Positions 26,822 through 35,082 of a DNA stretch of 64,000 nucleotides are shown here, one piece after another; position 1 is the stretch's first letter, and every line of letters begins with the position of its first letter. The stretch lies in contig NZ_JABBNB010000014.1 of NCBI RefSeq assembly GCF_012933505.1, positions 1 through 64,000 of the forward strand. Reading direction: 5' to 3'. Source of the DNA: Gordonia asplenii. GTDB taxonomy: Bacteria > Actinomycetota > Actinomycetes > Mycobacteriales > Mycobacteriaceae. Made by a program: the position numbers and the translations under genes. Under the pieces are notes generated by a model that saw only the letters and a list, made by a program, of their open reading frames with translations, made no database searches and was not told the DNA's origin.

Positions 26822-27898
26822 TCAGTCGGATTCGACGGTCGGCGGTCGACCGGCCCAGGCGTCGGCGAGCAGCGCGCGCACAGCGTCGACGGTGATCGGC
26901 CGCGGATTGCCGTACGGGCGGCTGGTGACCTCGTCGGCGATCCGGTCGATGTCGGTTTCGGCCATGCCGAGTTCGGCCAGCGACGCCGGCGCGCCGAGAC
27001 TCTGCGCGAAAGCGAACAGGCGACTGGCCGGATCGCCGTCGCCGGGGATCGCTCGCGACAGCGCCGCGAGCGCGGACGGGGCATGAGATTGGTTGTACGC
27101 CAACGCATGCGGCAGTACGACGGTGTGCGTCGCGGCGTGCGGAAGATTCAATGTGCCGCCGAGCGCGTGGCACAGTTTGTGGTGCAGCGACATCGTCGTC
27201 GCACCGAGAACCGCCCCGCACAGCCAGGCGCCGTAGAGAGCTCCGCTGCGGGCCTGCGCGTCCGACGGCGCCGCGACGAGGGACGGCAGCGCGGTGGTCA
27301 GCGCGCGTACGCCCTCCTCGGCGAGCAGGGAGATGATCGGTGACGCGTCGGGTGCGTAGAGCCCCTCGACGGCGTGGGCGAGGGCGTTGATTCCGCTGGT
27401 CACCGAGATGTCGACGGGCAGGGTCATCGACAGCGTCGGATCGTAGACGACGCTACGCGGCAGCACCCGATGATCGCGGCCGGTCTCCTTGCGGCCGTCG
27501 GTGGTCATTCCCCAGACCGGCGTCATCTCGGAGCCGGCGTAGGTCGTCGGGACCGCGACGATCGGCAGATCGTGTTTCAGCGCGATCGCCTTGCCGAGGC
27601 CGATGGCCGATCCGCCGCCCACGGTGACGCAACCGTCGGCATTCAGCTCGGCGGCGGCTGCGCTGGCCCGCGCGGCGACGTCGGCCGGCACGTGCATCAC
27701 GGCATCGGGACGTACGCCCACGCAGCGGTCGCCCAGCGCGTCGGCGACCATCCGTCCGACCGATTCATGCCCGGGTGAGCACAGGACGAGCACCCGCTTG
27801 AGGTCGAGATGGTCGAGTTCGGCGGGGAGTTCGGACAGGGCCCCGACGCCGAACCGGACTCGCATCGGAAGTGCTTCATAGACGAAGTCGAATGTCAC
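26822..27898 (-). CDS. Maleylacetate reductase
   Basis: The 358-residue enzyme belongs to the iron-type alcohol dehydrogenase superfamily. It shows [13 protein letters not shown] (nucleotide binding), [14 protein letters not shown], the metal-site region [15 protein letters not shown], and [27 protein letters not shown] with the other His ligands, a segment specific to maleylacetate reductases. It reduces maleylacetate to 3-oxoadipate, linking hydroxyquinol/resorcinol breakdown to the beta-ketoadipate pathway. GTG 27898 is the start, behind AGGAG. It is the first gene of a three-gene operon with the dioxygenase and the MFS carrier, divergent from a double-IclR regulator. Confidence 0.92.
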   Translation of the reverse strand: MTFDFVYEALPMRVRFGVGALSELPAELDHLDLKRVLVLCSPGHESVGRMVADALGDRCVGVRPDAVMHVPADVAARASAAAAELNADGCVTVGGGSAIGLGKAIALKHDLPIVAVPTTYAGSEMTPVWGMTTDGRKETGRDHRVLPRSVVYDPTLSMTLPVDISVTSGINALAHAVEGLYAPDASPIISLLAEEGVRALTTALPSLVAAPSDAQARSGALYGAWLCGAVLGATTMSLHHKLCHALGGTLNLPHAATHTVVLPHALAYNQSHAPSALAALSRAIPGDGDPASRLFAFAQSLGAPASLAELGMAETDIDRIADEVTSRPYGNPRPITVDAVRALLADAWAGRPPTVESD

Positions 27899-27996
27899 GT
27901 GGTCGCTCCTGGGCGGAAGGCTCGAACTCTCATACAATGGACGCGGTGTTCGTAGAGTACTATAAGACCAGCTGAGAAGGTGATGCAAGCAGAGAA

Positions 27997-29448
27997 GTGA
28001 GGCGAGCGTTGAGTGCGATTCAGTTGCTGTCCAAGGCGGGGCAGGTCGTCGACGAACTGGCGCGGTCGGGGCCGTCGACGCCCGCCGAGCTCGCGAAGGC
28101 CGTGAACGAGCCCCGACCGACGGTGTATCGCATCGGTCAGACCCTCGAGGAGCTCGAGCTGGTGCGCAACGTCGGGGGCCGATTGGAGCTCGGGGTGGGC
28201 TTGCTGCGCTGGGCCGACGCCGCGATCGAAGCCTTCATCGACCGCGCCGAACTGCACAAACAACTGTGCTGGGTACGTGAGCAGGTCGGCATGAACGTCT
28301 ACTTCTGCGTGCCCGGCGTCGACGGGCCGCTGTGCCTGCACCAGGTGGCCGGAGCCGTCGTCGAGATGGTCGATCTGGGCCCGGGGCGCACGCTGCCACG
28401 TTCGGTGGGAGCCGTCGGGCGGGCGTTCGACGCCGGTTCCGACGAGTCGTACTTCCTCGATGACGGTGACGTCGTCGACGGGATCGCCGCGGTTGCGGTA
28501 CCGGTGCGGTGCGACGGCGACGTGGTTGGCGTCGTCGCCGTCGCCGACCTGCGTGCCGGACTTCTACCGCGGGCGGACGCGGTGGCGACGGTGCTGACGA
28601 CCGCGGCCGCGGCGCTGGCCGCCGCGATGTCGCAGCCGCGTGAGGGGCGGGAGACGACGCCGGACGTGGTCGAAACCGATAGTCGCACAACGTCGTTGAT
28701 TCACAAGGGGGGTGTGCTGATGGAAGTTCTGGTCAGTGAGCGGATCGCGACGTCGGGGCGGCTGACCGAACTCACCGGCGAACCGCCCAGCTCGGTGTAC
28801 CGGATGCTCGCGACGCTGACCGAAATCGGTTGGGTGGAGCAGGTTTTCGCGCGTGGTCCGTATCGCGTCGGCGGGAAGGTCCTGACGCTGGCCGCCGAGC
28901 TCATCCGCAGCTCCGACATCCGCCGGGCCGCGGGCCCGGTGCTCGCCGCCATTCACGCGGCAACCGGCGAGACCACCTTTCTCTGCGTGCGCCATGGCAC
29001 GCGGGCGGTCTGCATCGAGCGGATCGACGGGGTGCGAGTCAACAGTCGAGTGCTGCGGTTGGGCAGGTCGTTGCCCCTGCACGTCGGCGCGGCGCCGCGT
29101 GCACTGTTGGCCTTCGACGACCGGGAAGCCTGGGACGAGTACGCCTCGGCGGCGGTGCGCAGCGACGAACTGGGCGGCGACGTCGGGTCGCGGGCCGAGC
29201 TGTTCGCCCAGCTCGAGGAGATTCGGCAGGCCGGCATCGTCGTCAGCGACAACACCGTCACACCGGGTATCGCCGCGATCGGCGCACCGATCTTCGACCA
29301 CTACGGGCGGGTGGTCGCGTCGCTCTCGGTCAGCGGCCTGCGCGACGGCATTCTGGCCCGGTCGCGCGACGGTGGGCCCTCGGTGCGGGATCTGGTGCGC
29401 CGGGGCGCCCGAGACCTGACGCATTACCTGGGCGGGGACGTCGGATGA
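27997..29448 (+). CDS. Fused double IclR-type transcriptional regulator
   Basis: Two IclR proteins are joined head to tail in 483 residues. Unit 1 has a winged helix at about 15-65 (STPAELAKAVNEPRPTVYR) and an effector domain to about 210. Unit 2 has a winged helix at about 230-290 (RLTELTGEPPSSVYRMLATL) and a complete effector domain with TTFLCVRHGTRAVCIERIDG. Normal IclR proteins are about 250 residues with one of each. The start may be GTG 27997 or TTG 28009; the latter has GAGG six bases upstream. It is divergent from the hydroxyquinol operon and likely regulates it. Its last codons overlap the next gene (ATGA at 29445-29448), so that gene is translationally coupled. Confidence 0.85.
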   Translation: MRRALSAIQLLSKAGQVVDELARSGPSTPAELAKAVNEPRPTVYRIGQTLEELELVRNVGGRLELGVGLLRWADAAIEAFIDRAELHKQLCWVREQVGMNVYFCVPGVDGPLCLHQVAGAVVEMVDLGPGRTLPRSVGAVGRAFDAGSDESYFLDDGDVVDGIAAVAVPVRCDGDVVGVVAVADLRAGLLPRADAVATVLTTAAAALAAAMSQPREGRETTPDVVETDSRTTSLIHKGGVLMEVLVSERIATSGRLTELTGEPPSSVYRMLATLTEIGWVEQVFARGPYRVGGKVLTLAAELIRSSDIRRAAGPVLAAIHAATGETTFLCVRHGTRAVCIERIDGVRVNSRVLRLGRSLPLHVGAAPRALLAFDDREAWDEYASAAVRSDELGGDVGSRAELFAQLEEIRQAGIVVSDNTVTPGIAAIGAPIFDHYGRVVASLSVSGLRDGILARSRDGGPSVRDLVRRGARDLTHYLGGDVG

Positions 29449-32114
29449 GCGACGACCAAGACGCCGTCGTCGCCGACGACCGCCCCAGTTACCCCGAGGA
29501 TTGGCGCGCCGACGTGCTGGCCGCCGACGGCGGGGTGGTGCACATCCGTCCCATCACGCCCGACGATGCCGCCAAGCTCGTCGCCTTTCATGCCAGGCTC
29601 TCCGAGCAGACGCGCTACCTGCGCTACTTCGAGCCGTACCCCACGATGTCGCCGAACGACGTCTACCGCGCCACCCACGTCGACAACCGGTACCGGGTTG
29701 GCCTGATCGCGCTGCTCGGCGACGAGATCATCGCCGTCGGGGTCTACGAGGGCCGACCGGACTCGACGACTGCCGAAGTCGCGTTCGTCGTCGCCGACGA
29801 ACACCAACGTCGGGGCCTGGGATCGGTGTTGCTCGAGCATCTCGCCGGCGCCGCCGCGGACAGTGGGATCGAGACCTTCGAGGCGGCGATCCTCGCCGAG
29901 AACCCCAGCATGGTGCGGGTCTTCGAGGATGCCGGATACCAGGTCCGCGGCACCGACGACGGCTACGTCGTCCAATTGGAGTTCGAGATAGATCCGAACG
30001 AAGCTCTGCTGCAGGTGCGCAATGCGCGCGAACGCGCCTCAGAGGCGCGGAGTGTTCGAAATCTGTTGTCACCCAGGTCGATTGCGGTCATCGGTGCGTC
30101 GCAGACCGAAGGCAAGGTCGGGCAGGCGGTACTCGCGAATCTGCTGCGCGGTCAATACGACGGGCCGGTCTTCCCGGTCAACGACACGCGGCGCGCGGTG
30201 CAGGGTGTGCGGTCGTACGCGACGGTCCGCGACATCCCCGACACCGTCGACCTCGCGATCGTCGCGGTTCCGGCGTCCGACATCGACGACGTACTCGACG
30301 ACTGCCTCGGCAAGGGGGTCAAGAGCCTCGTCGTGCTGTCCGCGGGATTCGCCGACTCCGATGCGGGCGGTGGCGCGGTCGAGCGGCGCCTGGTCCGCGA
30401 GGCGCGCGCGCATGGCATGCGGCTGGTGGGCCCGAACGCTCTCGGTGTCGCGAACAACGACCCCGCGGTGTCGATGAACGCAACGCTCGCCCCCGAGTTG
30501 CCGGGGCGCGGCCGGGCGGGGTTCTTCTGTCAGTCCGACCCGCTCGGTGCGTTCATTCTGCGGGAAGCGGCGTCGCGCCGACTCGGCCTGTCGACGTTCG
30601 TGTCCGCGGGCAACCGTGCCGATGTGTCGGGAAACGATCTATTGCAGTATTGGGACACCGACCCGGACACCGACGTCGTGCTGCTGTATTTGGAATCGCT
30701 CGGCAACCCGCGCAAGTTCTTCCAGATCGCACGTCGCATGGGCCGCGACAAGCCGATCGTCGTGGTGCGCGGCAGCCGGATCGATCGGCTCGAAGCCAAC
30801 GGCAGCGCATCGACCATCGATGGCACGGTCGCGGCCAACGTCTTCCATCAGGCAGGCGTGATCGCCGTCGATTCACTGGCCGACATGTTCGACTGCGCGA
30901 CGCTGCTCTGCCACCAACCGCTGCCGGCTGGACCACGGCTGGCCGTCGTCAGCACCAGCGCTCCGCTGGCCTGGCTCGCCGTCGACCTCGCGACGTCGGG
31001 CGGGTTGACGGTCACCCGGACCGAGACGCTGGGACCGTCGGCCGACCCGGAGAGTTTCGACGCCGCGCTGCGCGAGGTGATGGCCGATGCGCAGGTCGAC
31101 GCCGTCGTCGCGTTGGTGGTGCCGCCGGTGCCGGTTGCGATGGAGCCGTTCGCCGCGCCGCTGCGATCCGCCGCGCAGGCGGGCGCCAAACCGATCGTGA
31201 CCACCTTCTCCGGGGAGCACGGAATCCCCGGACTGCTCGCCGTCGACGGACCCGACGGCATGCCGAGCTTCGGTTCGGTGCCGTCGTTTCCCGACCCCGA
31301 CCGCGCGGTGCGGGCACTGCAGCGGGTGTGGCGCTACGCGTTGTGGCGGGCCGAGGAGGTGTCGGAGCCGCGTCATCCCGAGGGACTCGACGTCGAGCGT
31401 GCGCACGGGATCGTCGTCTCGGCACTGCGGCGCAACTCGACCGGTGCCGGTTGGCTCTCCGACGTCGACGCCGCCGCGCTGCTGGACTGTTTCGGCATCC
31501 ACATCGTCGATTTCCGCGAAGCGACGACTGCTGACGAGGCGGTCGACGCCGCCGAGCAGATCGGCTATCCGATCGCACTGAAGGCGACCCGCCACGGCTG
31601 GCGTAACCGCCCCGACCTGCGTGGCGTGCGACTCGACCTGGACGGAGCAGGGGAGGTGCGCCGCGCCTACAACGACTTGTCCGGTGTGTCCGGCTCCTCG
31701 CTGCTGCACGTGCAGCGAATGGCCGACAAGGGGATCGGCTGCGTGATCAACGTGCACGACGACCCCTCGTTCGGCTCGGTGGTGTCGTTCGGCCTGTCCG
31801 GGATGATCACCGAACTCCTCGGCGACCGCGCATTCCGTGCCCTGCCGCTCGGCCGCGAGGACGCCGAGCAGTTGGTCGCCGCGCCGCGCGCGGCTCCGCT
31901 GCTGGCCGGCACCGCGAACGCTGAACCGGCCGACGCCGCGTCGCTCGTCGACATCGTCGTGCGCATCTCGGCGCTGTGCGACGACATCCCGGAGATCCGG
32001 GAACTGTCGCTCGAACCGATCCTCGCCTCCGGCGACGGGGCCGCGGTCCTCGACGCGCGCGTGCGCATCGGTCCCGAACCCGTCCGGCGGGGACTCGGCC
32101 CGCGACGGATCTGA
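29445..32114 (+). CDS. GNAT N-acetyltransferase fused to NDP-forming acyl-CoA synthetase-like domains (protein lysine acetyltransferase type)
   Basis: The protein has 889 residues. The N-terminal 1-185 is a GNAT domain: VHIRPITPDDAAKLVAFH, then VVADEHQRRGLGSVLLEHLA, the acetyl-CoA pyrophosphate loop. From about 200 come a CoA-binding domain (SPRSIAVIGASQTEGKVGQAVLANLL), succinyl-CoA-ligase-like domains, and a C-terminal ATP-grasp part (from about 670) with IGYPIALKATRHGW. This is the architecture of actinobacterial PatA/Kat-type protein acetyltransferases, which inactivate acyl-CoA synthetases and other enzymes, the reverse domain order of Salmonella Pat. ATG 29445 overlaps the IclR stop. Coupling to a catabolic regulator is unusual and may tie acetylation control to aromatic growth (inference). 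Confidence 0.85.
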   Translation: MSDDQDAVVADDRPSYPEDWRADVLAADGGVVHIRPITPDDAAKLVAFHARLSEQTRYLRYFEPYPTMSPNDVYRATHVDNRYRVGLIALLGDEIIAVGVYEGRPDSTTAEVAFVVADEHQRRGLGSVLLEHLAGAAADSGIETFEAAILAENPSMVRVFEDAGYQVRGTDDGYVVQLEFEIDPNEALLQVRNARERASEARSVRNLLSPRSIAVIGASQTEGKVGQAVLANLLRGQYDGPVFPVNDTRRAVQGVRSYATVRDIPDTVDLAIVAVPASDIDDVLDDCLGKGVKSLVVLSAGFADSDAGGGAVERRLVREARAHGMRLVGPNALGVANNDPAVSMNATLAPELPGRGRAGFFCQSDPLGAFILREAASRRLGLSTFVSAGNRADVSGNDLLQYWDTDPDTDVVLLYLESLGNPRKFFQIARRMGRDKPIVVVRGSRIDRLEANGSASTIDGTVAANVFHQAGVIAVDSLADMFDCATLLCHQPLPAGPRLAVVSTSAPLAWLAVDLATSGGLTVTRTETLGPSADPESFDAALREVMADAQVDAVVALVVPPVPVAMEPFAAPLRSAAQAGAKPIVTTFSGEHGIPGLLAVDGPDGMPSFGSVPSFPDPDRAVRALQRVWRYALWRAEEVSEPRHPEGLDVERAHGIVVSALRRNSTGAGWLSDVDAAALLDCFGIHIVDFREATTADEAVDAAEQIGYPIALKATRHGWRNRPDLRGVRLDLDGAGEVRRAYNDLSGVSGSSLLHVQRMADKGIGCVINVHDDPSFGSVVSFGLSGMITELLGDRAFRALPLGREDAEQLVAAPRAAPLLAGTANAEPADAASLVDIVVRISALCDDIPEIRELSLEPILASGDGAAVLDARVRIGPEPVRRGLGPRRI

Positions 32115-32132
32115 GGTCTGTGCTGCAGGTGC

Positions 32133-32882
32133 TTACCGGCTGTGCACCGATACGTCGAAGAAGTACAGGGATGCGCGGTAGACGTGACGGCCGAGCTCGA
32201 CGGCTTGGCCCATCTCGTTGTAGGCCACACGCTGCATGGTGAGTGCGGCCTGTCCGGGATCCTCGCCGAGCAGTTTGGCCTCGTCGTCGGTGGCGAGGCG
32301 GGCGCCGATCCGTTGCCGGGCCATCTGAATGGTCAGCCCGCGGTTACGGAAGCACTGGTAAAGGCCCTTCTGCCGTAGCTCGTCGGGTGCCGGCGCGTGG
32401 TCGGCCGGGATGTGGTTGGTGAGGATGGCGATCGGCTCGTCGTCGGCCTTGCGGAGGCGGCGAATCGACACGACCGACGTGTCGGCGTCGACGCCGAGCT
32501 CGTCGGCGATCTCCTCGTCAGGCGTGCCCAACCGATAGTCGAGCAGTTCGGTGGTGGGGGTGCGGCCGGACGCGACGAGGTCGTCGAACAGGCTGGTCAA
32601 TTCGACCGAGCGGTGTACCTCGTTGCGGACGACCTGCGTGCCGACGCCGCGCTTGCGGACGAGCAGACCCTTGTCGACGAGTGCCTGGATGGCCTGCCGG
32701 GCGGTCGGCCTCGACATGTTCAGCCGCTTGGCGAGGTCGATCTCGTTCTCGATGCGGTCGCCCGGTTTGAGGTCGCCGGCCACGATGGACTTCTCCATCG
32801 CCTGTGCCAGCTGGAAGTACAGGGGAACCGGGCTCAGTCGATCGAGCTCGACATCGATCTCGGATGTGCTCACGTCGCACAT
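32133..32882 (-). CDS. GntR family (HutC/UTRA) regulator, probable inositol-gene repressor
   Basis: The regulator has 249 residues. The N-terminal GntR winged helix (about 15-80) contains GDRIENEIDLAKRLNMSRPTARQAIQALVDKGLLVR in family order. The C-terminal UTRA ligand domain (about 100-245) ends VELGRHVYRASLYFFDV. It is divergent from iolC with 240 bp between starts, like iolR of corynebacteria, which represses myo-inositol genes. The motif TGTCAGGACA lies in the shared region and elsewhere near cyclitol genes. The start is ATG 32882 (no clear ribosome site, possibly leaderless) or GTG 32873. The effector is unknown, probably an inositol catabolite. Confidence 0.85.
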   Translation of the reverse strand: MCDVSTSEIDVELDRLSPVPLYFQLAQAMEKSIVAGDLKPGDRIENEIDLAKRLNMSRPTARQAIQALVDKGLLVRKRGVGTQVVRNEVHRSVELTSLFDDLVASGRTPTTELLDYRLGTPDEEIADELGVDADTSVVSIRRLRKADDEPIAILTNHIPADHAPAPDELRQKGLYQCFRNRGLTIQMARQRIGARLATDDEAKLLGEDPGQAALTMQRVAYNEMGQAVELGRHVYRASLYFFDVSVHSR

Positions 32883-32900
32883 GTTAGGTCATGACGGCGA

Positions 32901-32911
32901 TATGTGACATA
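32901..32911. promoter_or_regulatory. Small palindrome upstream of the GntR gene
   Basis: TATGTGACATA is an odd palindrome (TATGT-G-ACATA), 19 bp before the regulator start. It could be an autoregulatory site of this or another regulator. There is no second half for a CRP-type site. Confidence 0.35.
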
Positions 32912-32947
32912 GCTGAGTTTGTTCGTATCACGACCATAATCACCGTA

Positions 32948-32957
32948 TGTCAGGACA
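32948..32957 (+). promoter_or_regulatory. GntR/IolR-like operator candidate, first site before iolC
   Basis: TGTCAGGACA, identical to the site at 13184 before the MFS transporter. It lies between the divergent GntR and iolC genes. The pattern resembles the corynebacterial IolR consensus as I remember it (KGWCHTRACA), with one mismatch. Confidence 0.55.
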
Positions 32958-33029
32958 AATAAGCTCGTTAGTTGGCCCTGCACGCCGCATAAAGCGCAAC
33001 TGATCGACAAAACCCCAGTTCACGCCCGG

Positions 33030-33067
33030 TAGACAAACCAAACATGGACGGCTAGATTGATAGGACA
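33030..33067 (+). promoter_or_regulatory. Predicted iol operon promoter with operator at the start point
   Basis: TAGACA (33030-33035), a 17-bp spacer and TAGATT (33053-33058) form a good sigma-A type promoter. TGATAGGACA (33058-33067), a variant of the shared motif, begins at the -10 and covers the expected start point. A repressor bound there would block transcription of iolC and the genes behind it. Confidence 0.6.
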
Positions 33068-33122
33068 AACGTACACGTAGTTGCGAACGTCACGTCTTGA
33101 GAACCTCGCAGAAAGAATCCTG

Positions 33123-34127
33123 ATGACAAACAGCTCCCATGCGCAGCCCTACGACCTGATCTCCATCGGTCGCGTCGGCGTGGACATCTACCCGCTGCAG
33201 GACGGTGTCGGACTCGAAGATGTCTCGACTTTCGGCAAGTACCTCGGCGGCAGCGCCACCAACGTCGCCGTCGCCGCGGCCCGACACGGCCGCAGCACCG
33301 CGATCATCACCGCCACCGGCGACGACCCGTTCGGCCGCTTCATCCATGCCGAGCTGCGGCGCCTCGGCGTCGACGATCGGTTCGTCGGCACCGTCGACGC
33401 GCTGAACACGCCGGTCACCTTCTGCGAGATCTTCCCACCCGACGACTTTCCGCTGTACTTCTACCGCGACCCGATCGCGCCGGATCTCACCCTGCGAACC
33501 CTCGACCTCGACCTCGACGCCATCGCGAACGCACGCATCTTCTGGGCGACGGTCACCGGGTTGTCCCGCGAACCGAGCCGGGCAGCCCATCACGCCGCCT
33601 GGAGCGCGCGCAATCGGCCGGTCCAGCGGCGTGCCGCCGGAACGGTTCTCGACCTCGATTACCGCCCGATGTTCTGGTCGTCGGCGACCGAGGCGTCGAC
33701 GCAGGTCGCGCGGGCACTCGAACACGTCACCGTCGCCATCGGCAACCGGGAGGAATGTGAGGTCGCCGTCGGCGAGACCGAGCCGGATCGCGCCGCCGAC
33801 GCACTCTTGGAGCGCGGCGTCGAACTGGCCGTCGTCAAGCAGGGTCCGAAGGGTGTCCTGGCCAAGACTCGCGACGAGCGAGTCGAGGTTGCGCCCTACT
33901 TCGTCGACGTGGTCAACGGGCTCGGCGCGGGCGACAGCTTCGGCGGCGCCTTCTGCCACGGACTGCTCGCCGGCTGGTCCATCGAACGCATCCTGCGCTT
34001 CGCCAACATCGCCGGCGCCATCGTCGCCTCCCGCCGGGAATGCTCAACCGCCATGCCCACCACCGACGAGGTGGAAGCCATCCTCACCGCACAAGAACGC
34101 GAGAAACTGGACCGAGTCAATGCCTGA
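33123..34127 (+). CDS. iolC: 5-dehydro-2-deoxygluconokinase
   Basis: This 334-residue PfkB/ribokinase-family kinase phosphorylates 5-dehydro-2-deoxy-D-gluconate in inositol breakdown. GGSATNVAVAAARHG (about 40-54) is the first PfkB signature. VNGLGAGDSFGGAFCHG carries the catalytic base, about Asp271. The N-terminus YDLISIGRVGVDIYPLQDG is typical of IolC. ATG 33123 is chosen; the frame runs upstream to 33081 without a ribosome site. Its last eight bases overlap the aldolase gene, so they are coupled. Confidence 0.93.
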   Translation: MTNSSHAQPYDLISIGRVGVDIYPLQDGVGLEDVSTFGKYLGGSATNVAVAAARHGRSTAIITATGDDPFGRFIHAELRRLGVDDRFVGTVDALNTPVTFCEIFPPDDFPLYFYRDPIAPDLTLRTLDLDLDAIANARIFWATVTGLSREPSRAAHHAAWSARNRPVQRRAAGTVLDLDYRPMFWSSATEASTQVARALEHVTVAIGNREECEVAVGETEPDRAADALLERGVELAVVKQGPKGVLAKTRDERVEVAPYFVDVVNGLGAGDSFGGAFCHGLLAGWSIERILRFANIAGAIVASRRECSTAMPTTDEVEAILTAQEREKLDRVNA

Positions 34128-35034
34128 AGCCCTCACCCAACCGGGTCCCATCACCGCCGAAGCGTTCGCGAAGTTGCGCGCCGCCCGCCAGGGCAGCCCC
34201 ACCGACATCGCCACCGCTCTGGCCACTCGAACCCGGCGCCCGCTCGTCCGCGACGACGGCCGACTGATGATCGTCGCCGCCGACCACCCGGCGCGCGGCG
34301 CGCTCGGCGTCGGCTCGGACCCGATGGCCATGGCCGACCGGTACGACCTGCTGCAGCGGTTGGCGACCGCCATCGCGCGGCCCGGCGTCGACGGCGTCCT
34401 CGGCACCCCCGACATCATCGACGACCTCGCACTGCTCGGACTGCTCGACGACAAGATCGTCGTCGCGTCGATGAACCGCGGCGGACTGCGCGGCTCGATC
34501 TTCGAACTGGACGATCGCTACACCGCCTACGACGCCCCGGCGATGACCCGCGACGGCCTCGACTTCGCGAAAGTCCTCGTGCGCGTCGACCTCGACGACG
34601 CCGGCACCGCCGCCACGTTGGAAGCCACCGCCAAGGCCGTCGACGCCTGCGCGGCAGCACAGGTGCCGATCATGTTGGAGCCCTTCATGAGCAGCCGCAA
34701 TGAGCTCGGCCGGGTCGTCAACGATCTGTCCGCGGATGCGGTGATCAACTCGATCTCCATCGCCGCCGGACTCGGCGCCACGTCGTCGTACACCTGGATG
34801 AAGCTGCCCGTCGTCGACGACATGGAGCGCGTGATGGCCTCGACCACCCTGCCGACCCTGCTGCTCGGCGGCGACCCGACCGGCGATCCGGAGACGGTCT
34901 ACGCCTCGTGGAAGTCGGCGCTCGCCCTGCCCGGCGTGCACGGCCTCGTCGTCGGGCGCACGCTGCTCTACCCGGCCGACGGCGATGTCGCCGGAGCCGT
35001 CGACACCGCCGCCGCGCTCGTCCACAACTCCTGA
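34120..35034 (+). CDS. Cgl0159-type (beta/alpha)8 aldolase, probable IolJ-equivalent
   Basis: The 304-residue TIM-barrel protein resembles the Cgl0159 family found in corynebacterial inositol clusters. It has LMIVAADHPARGALGVGSDP (class I aldolase-like first strands), GLDFAKVLVRVDLDD, VPIMLEPFMSS and HGLVVGRTLLYPADGDV (phosphate-site region). In Bacillus, IolJ splits 2-deoxy-5-keto-gluconate 6-phosphate into dihydroxyacetone phosphate and malonic semialdehyde. No IolJ homologue is seen here, and this gene sits directly behind iolC, so it probably does that step (inference from position). ATG 34120 overlaps the iolC end by eight bases. Confidence 0.78.
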   Translation: MPEALTQPGPITAEAFAKLRAARQGSPTDIATALATRTRRPLVRDDGRLMIVAADHPARGALGVGSDPMAMADRYDLLQRLATAIARPGVDGVLGTPDIIDDLALLGLLDDKIVVASMNRGGLRGSIFELDDRYTAYDAPAMTRDGLDFAKVLVRVDLDDAGTAATLEATAKAVDACAAAQVPIMLEPFMSSRNELGRVVNDLSADAVINSISIAAGLGATSSYTWMKLPVVDDMERVMASTTLPTLLLGGDPTGDPETVYASWKSALALPGVHGLVVGRTLLYPADGDVAGAVDTAAALVHNS

Positions 35035-35082
35035 CGATCACCCAAACCTGTTGACCACCAACTGAACTCACGGAGAAGCTCG

